A DNA stretch of 64,000 nt from Natrinema sp046097095. Its GTDB lineage: Archaea; Halobacteriota; Halobacteria; Halobacteriales; Natrialbaceae. Made by a program: the position numbers and the translations under genes. Where the stretch lies: contig NZ_CP175698.1 in the NCBI RefSeq assembly GCF_046097095.1, forward strand, positions 2,790,001 to 2,854,000. Reading direction: 5' to 3'. The notes under the pieces were generated by a model. That model made no database searches and had not been told where the DNA came from. It worked only from the letters and a program-made list of their open reading frames with translations. Below are positions 63,723-64,000 of the stretch, one piece after another. How positions within the stretch are numbered: the first letter of the stretch is position 1; each line of letters starts with the position of its first letter.

Positions 63723-63866
63723 TCAGTCGCCGGCGTGGAACAGCGTATACTCGCTCGTTTCGTAGATGTTGATGAGCTCGATCACGAGTTCGTCGTAGGA
63801 CTCGTCCTCGACGCGCAGTGCATCGAGCCGTTCGATCGTTTCTTCATCGAGCTCGACGGATGGAAT
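63723..63866 (-). CDS. Small antitoxin-like protein (DUF7557-like), unusual start
   Basis: About 48 residues if translation starts at ATT 63864-63866: PSVELDEETIERLDALRVED, then a helix and the tail ETSEYTLFHAGD. Related haloarchaeal proteins begin MPSVELD, so the ATT takes the Met position; no ATG is in frame, and the nearest other starts are TTG codons upstream (63953 at most). A TATA-like TTTTTGG lies about 26 nt before the ATT, arguing for it. Its partner and function are unknown. Confidence 0.6.
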   Translation of the reverse strand: MPSVELDEETIERLDALRVEDESYDELVIELINIYETSEYTLFHAGD

Positions 63867-63992
63867 ACGTGCATATTGGTTACCGACGGCCAAAAACGCG
63901 CGGGGTGGGTCGACAGCACCGTGCGATCGGCCGTCAGGTCGTTTCGGGCACAAGCCATAGCATCTATAGGGACGGTTCCCGACCGTAGGAGT

Positions 63993-64000
63993 ATGACCGA
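63993..64000 (+). CDS. Possible start of a gene cut by the window end
   Basis: ATGACCGA at the last eight bases, about 25 nt after a TATA-like TCTATAGG. Only the beginning of a reading frame is visible. Confidence 0.3.

Overview
The window is chromosomal DNA of a haloarchaeon. The proteins are acidic and rich in Asp and Glu, GC is high with strong G/C preference at third codon positions, and many TATA boxes sit about 25-30 nt before the start codon, as expected for leaderless mRNAs. The gene families are haloarchaeal: HalOD1 domains, Bat-type regulators, a fused cytochrome oxidase I/III, geranylgeranylglyceryl phosphate synthase, pantoate kinase and archaeal Cbf5, Dna2 and Lhr. The set looks most like Natrinema/Haloterrigena-type Natrialbales, but that placement is inference.

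Layout. 1-7.7 kb: end of a membrane protein, a zinc-finger membrane protein, the terminal oxidase operon coxB-coxAC and an APC permease fused to two UspA domains. 7.9-18.5 kb: the translation/nucleotide block adk ... DUF106 - cmk - cbf5 - tRNA-Pro. It is interrupted between adk and DUF106 by three large minus-strand genes for pilin-like surface proteins, one with bactofilin-like repeats and one with a von Willebrand A domain. 18.5-20 kb: a decayed stretch beside the tRNA gene holding remnants of small haloarchaeal accessory genes and of an Orc1/Cdc6 replication initiator, probably a relic of an integrated plasmid or virus. 20-23.5 kb: a type IV pilin, two metzincin-like proteases (one with a calcium-binding repeat stalk) and a HalOD1 protein. 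23.6-26.4 kb: Lhr-type helicase.

26.5-35.9 kb: a lipid/acyl-CoA set comprising a dehalogenase-type hydrolase, a winged-helix regulator, a thioesterase, a 3-hydroxyacyl-CoA dehydrogenase/enoyl-CoA hydratase fusion, an aminoglycoside-phosphotransferase-like kinase, a HAD phosphatase, an SDR, a luciferase-like F420 enzyme and an alpha/beta hydrolase. 36-46.7 kb: Bat-type regulator, AIR-synthase-like protein, K+ channel with an RCK domain, Dna2-type nuclease-helicase, several small haloarchaeal proteins and a zincin. 47-52.5 kb: Lsm-L37e operon, a threonine synthase paralogue lacking the PLP lysine, GGGP synthase for archaeal lipids, Sir2 deacetylase and aspS. 52.7-64 kb: Tat-exported lipase-like protein, the two archaeal CoA genes (pantoate kinase and phosphopantothenate synthetase) flanking a 970-residue membrane protein with 13 DUF1508-like modules, tyrS, birA, UspA and small haloarchaeal proteins.

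Most promising for follow-up are the pilin-like/vWA trio inside a housekeeping operon, the 13-module DUF1508 membrane protein, the lysine-less threonine synthase paralogue, an 82-bp repeat with inverted ends that abuts stop codons, and the tRNA-Pro-linked relic. No CRISPR array, rRNA or intact insertion sequence was seen.
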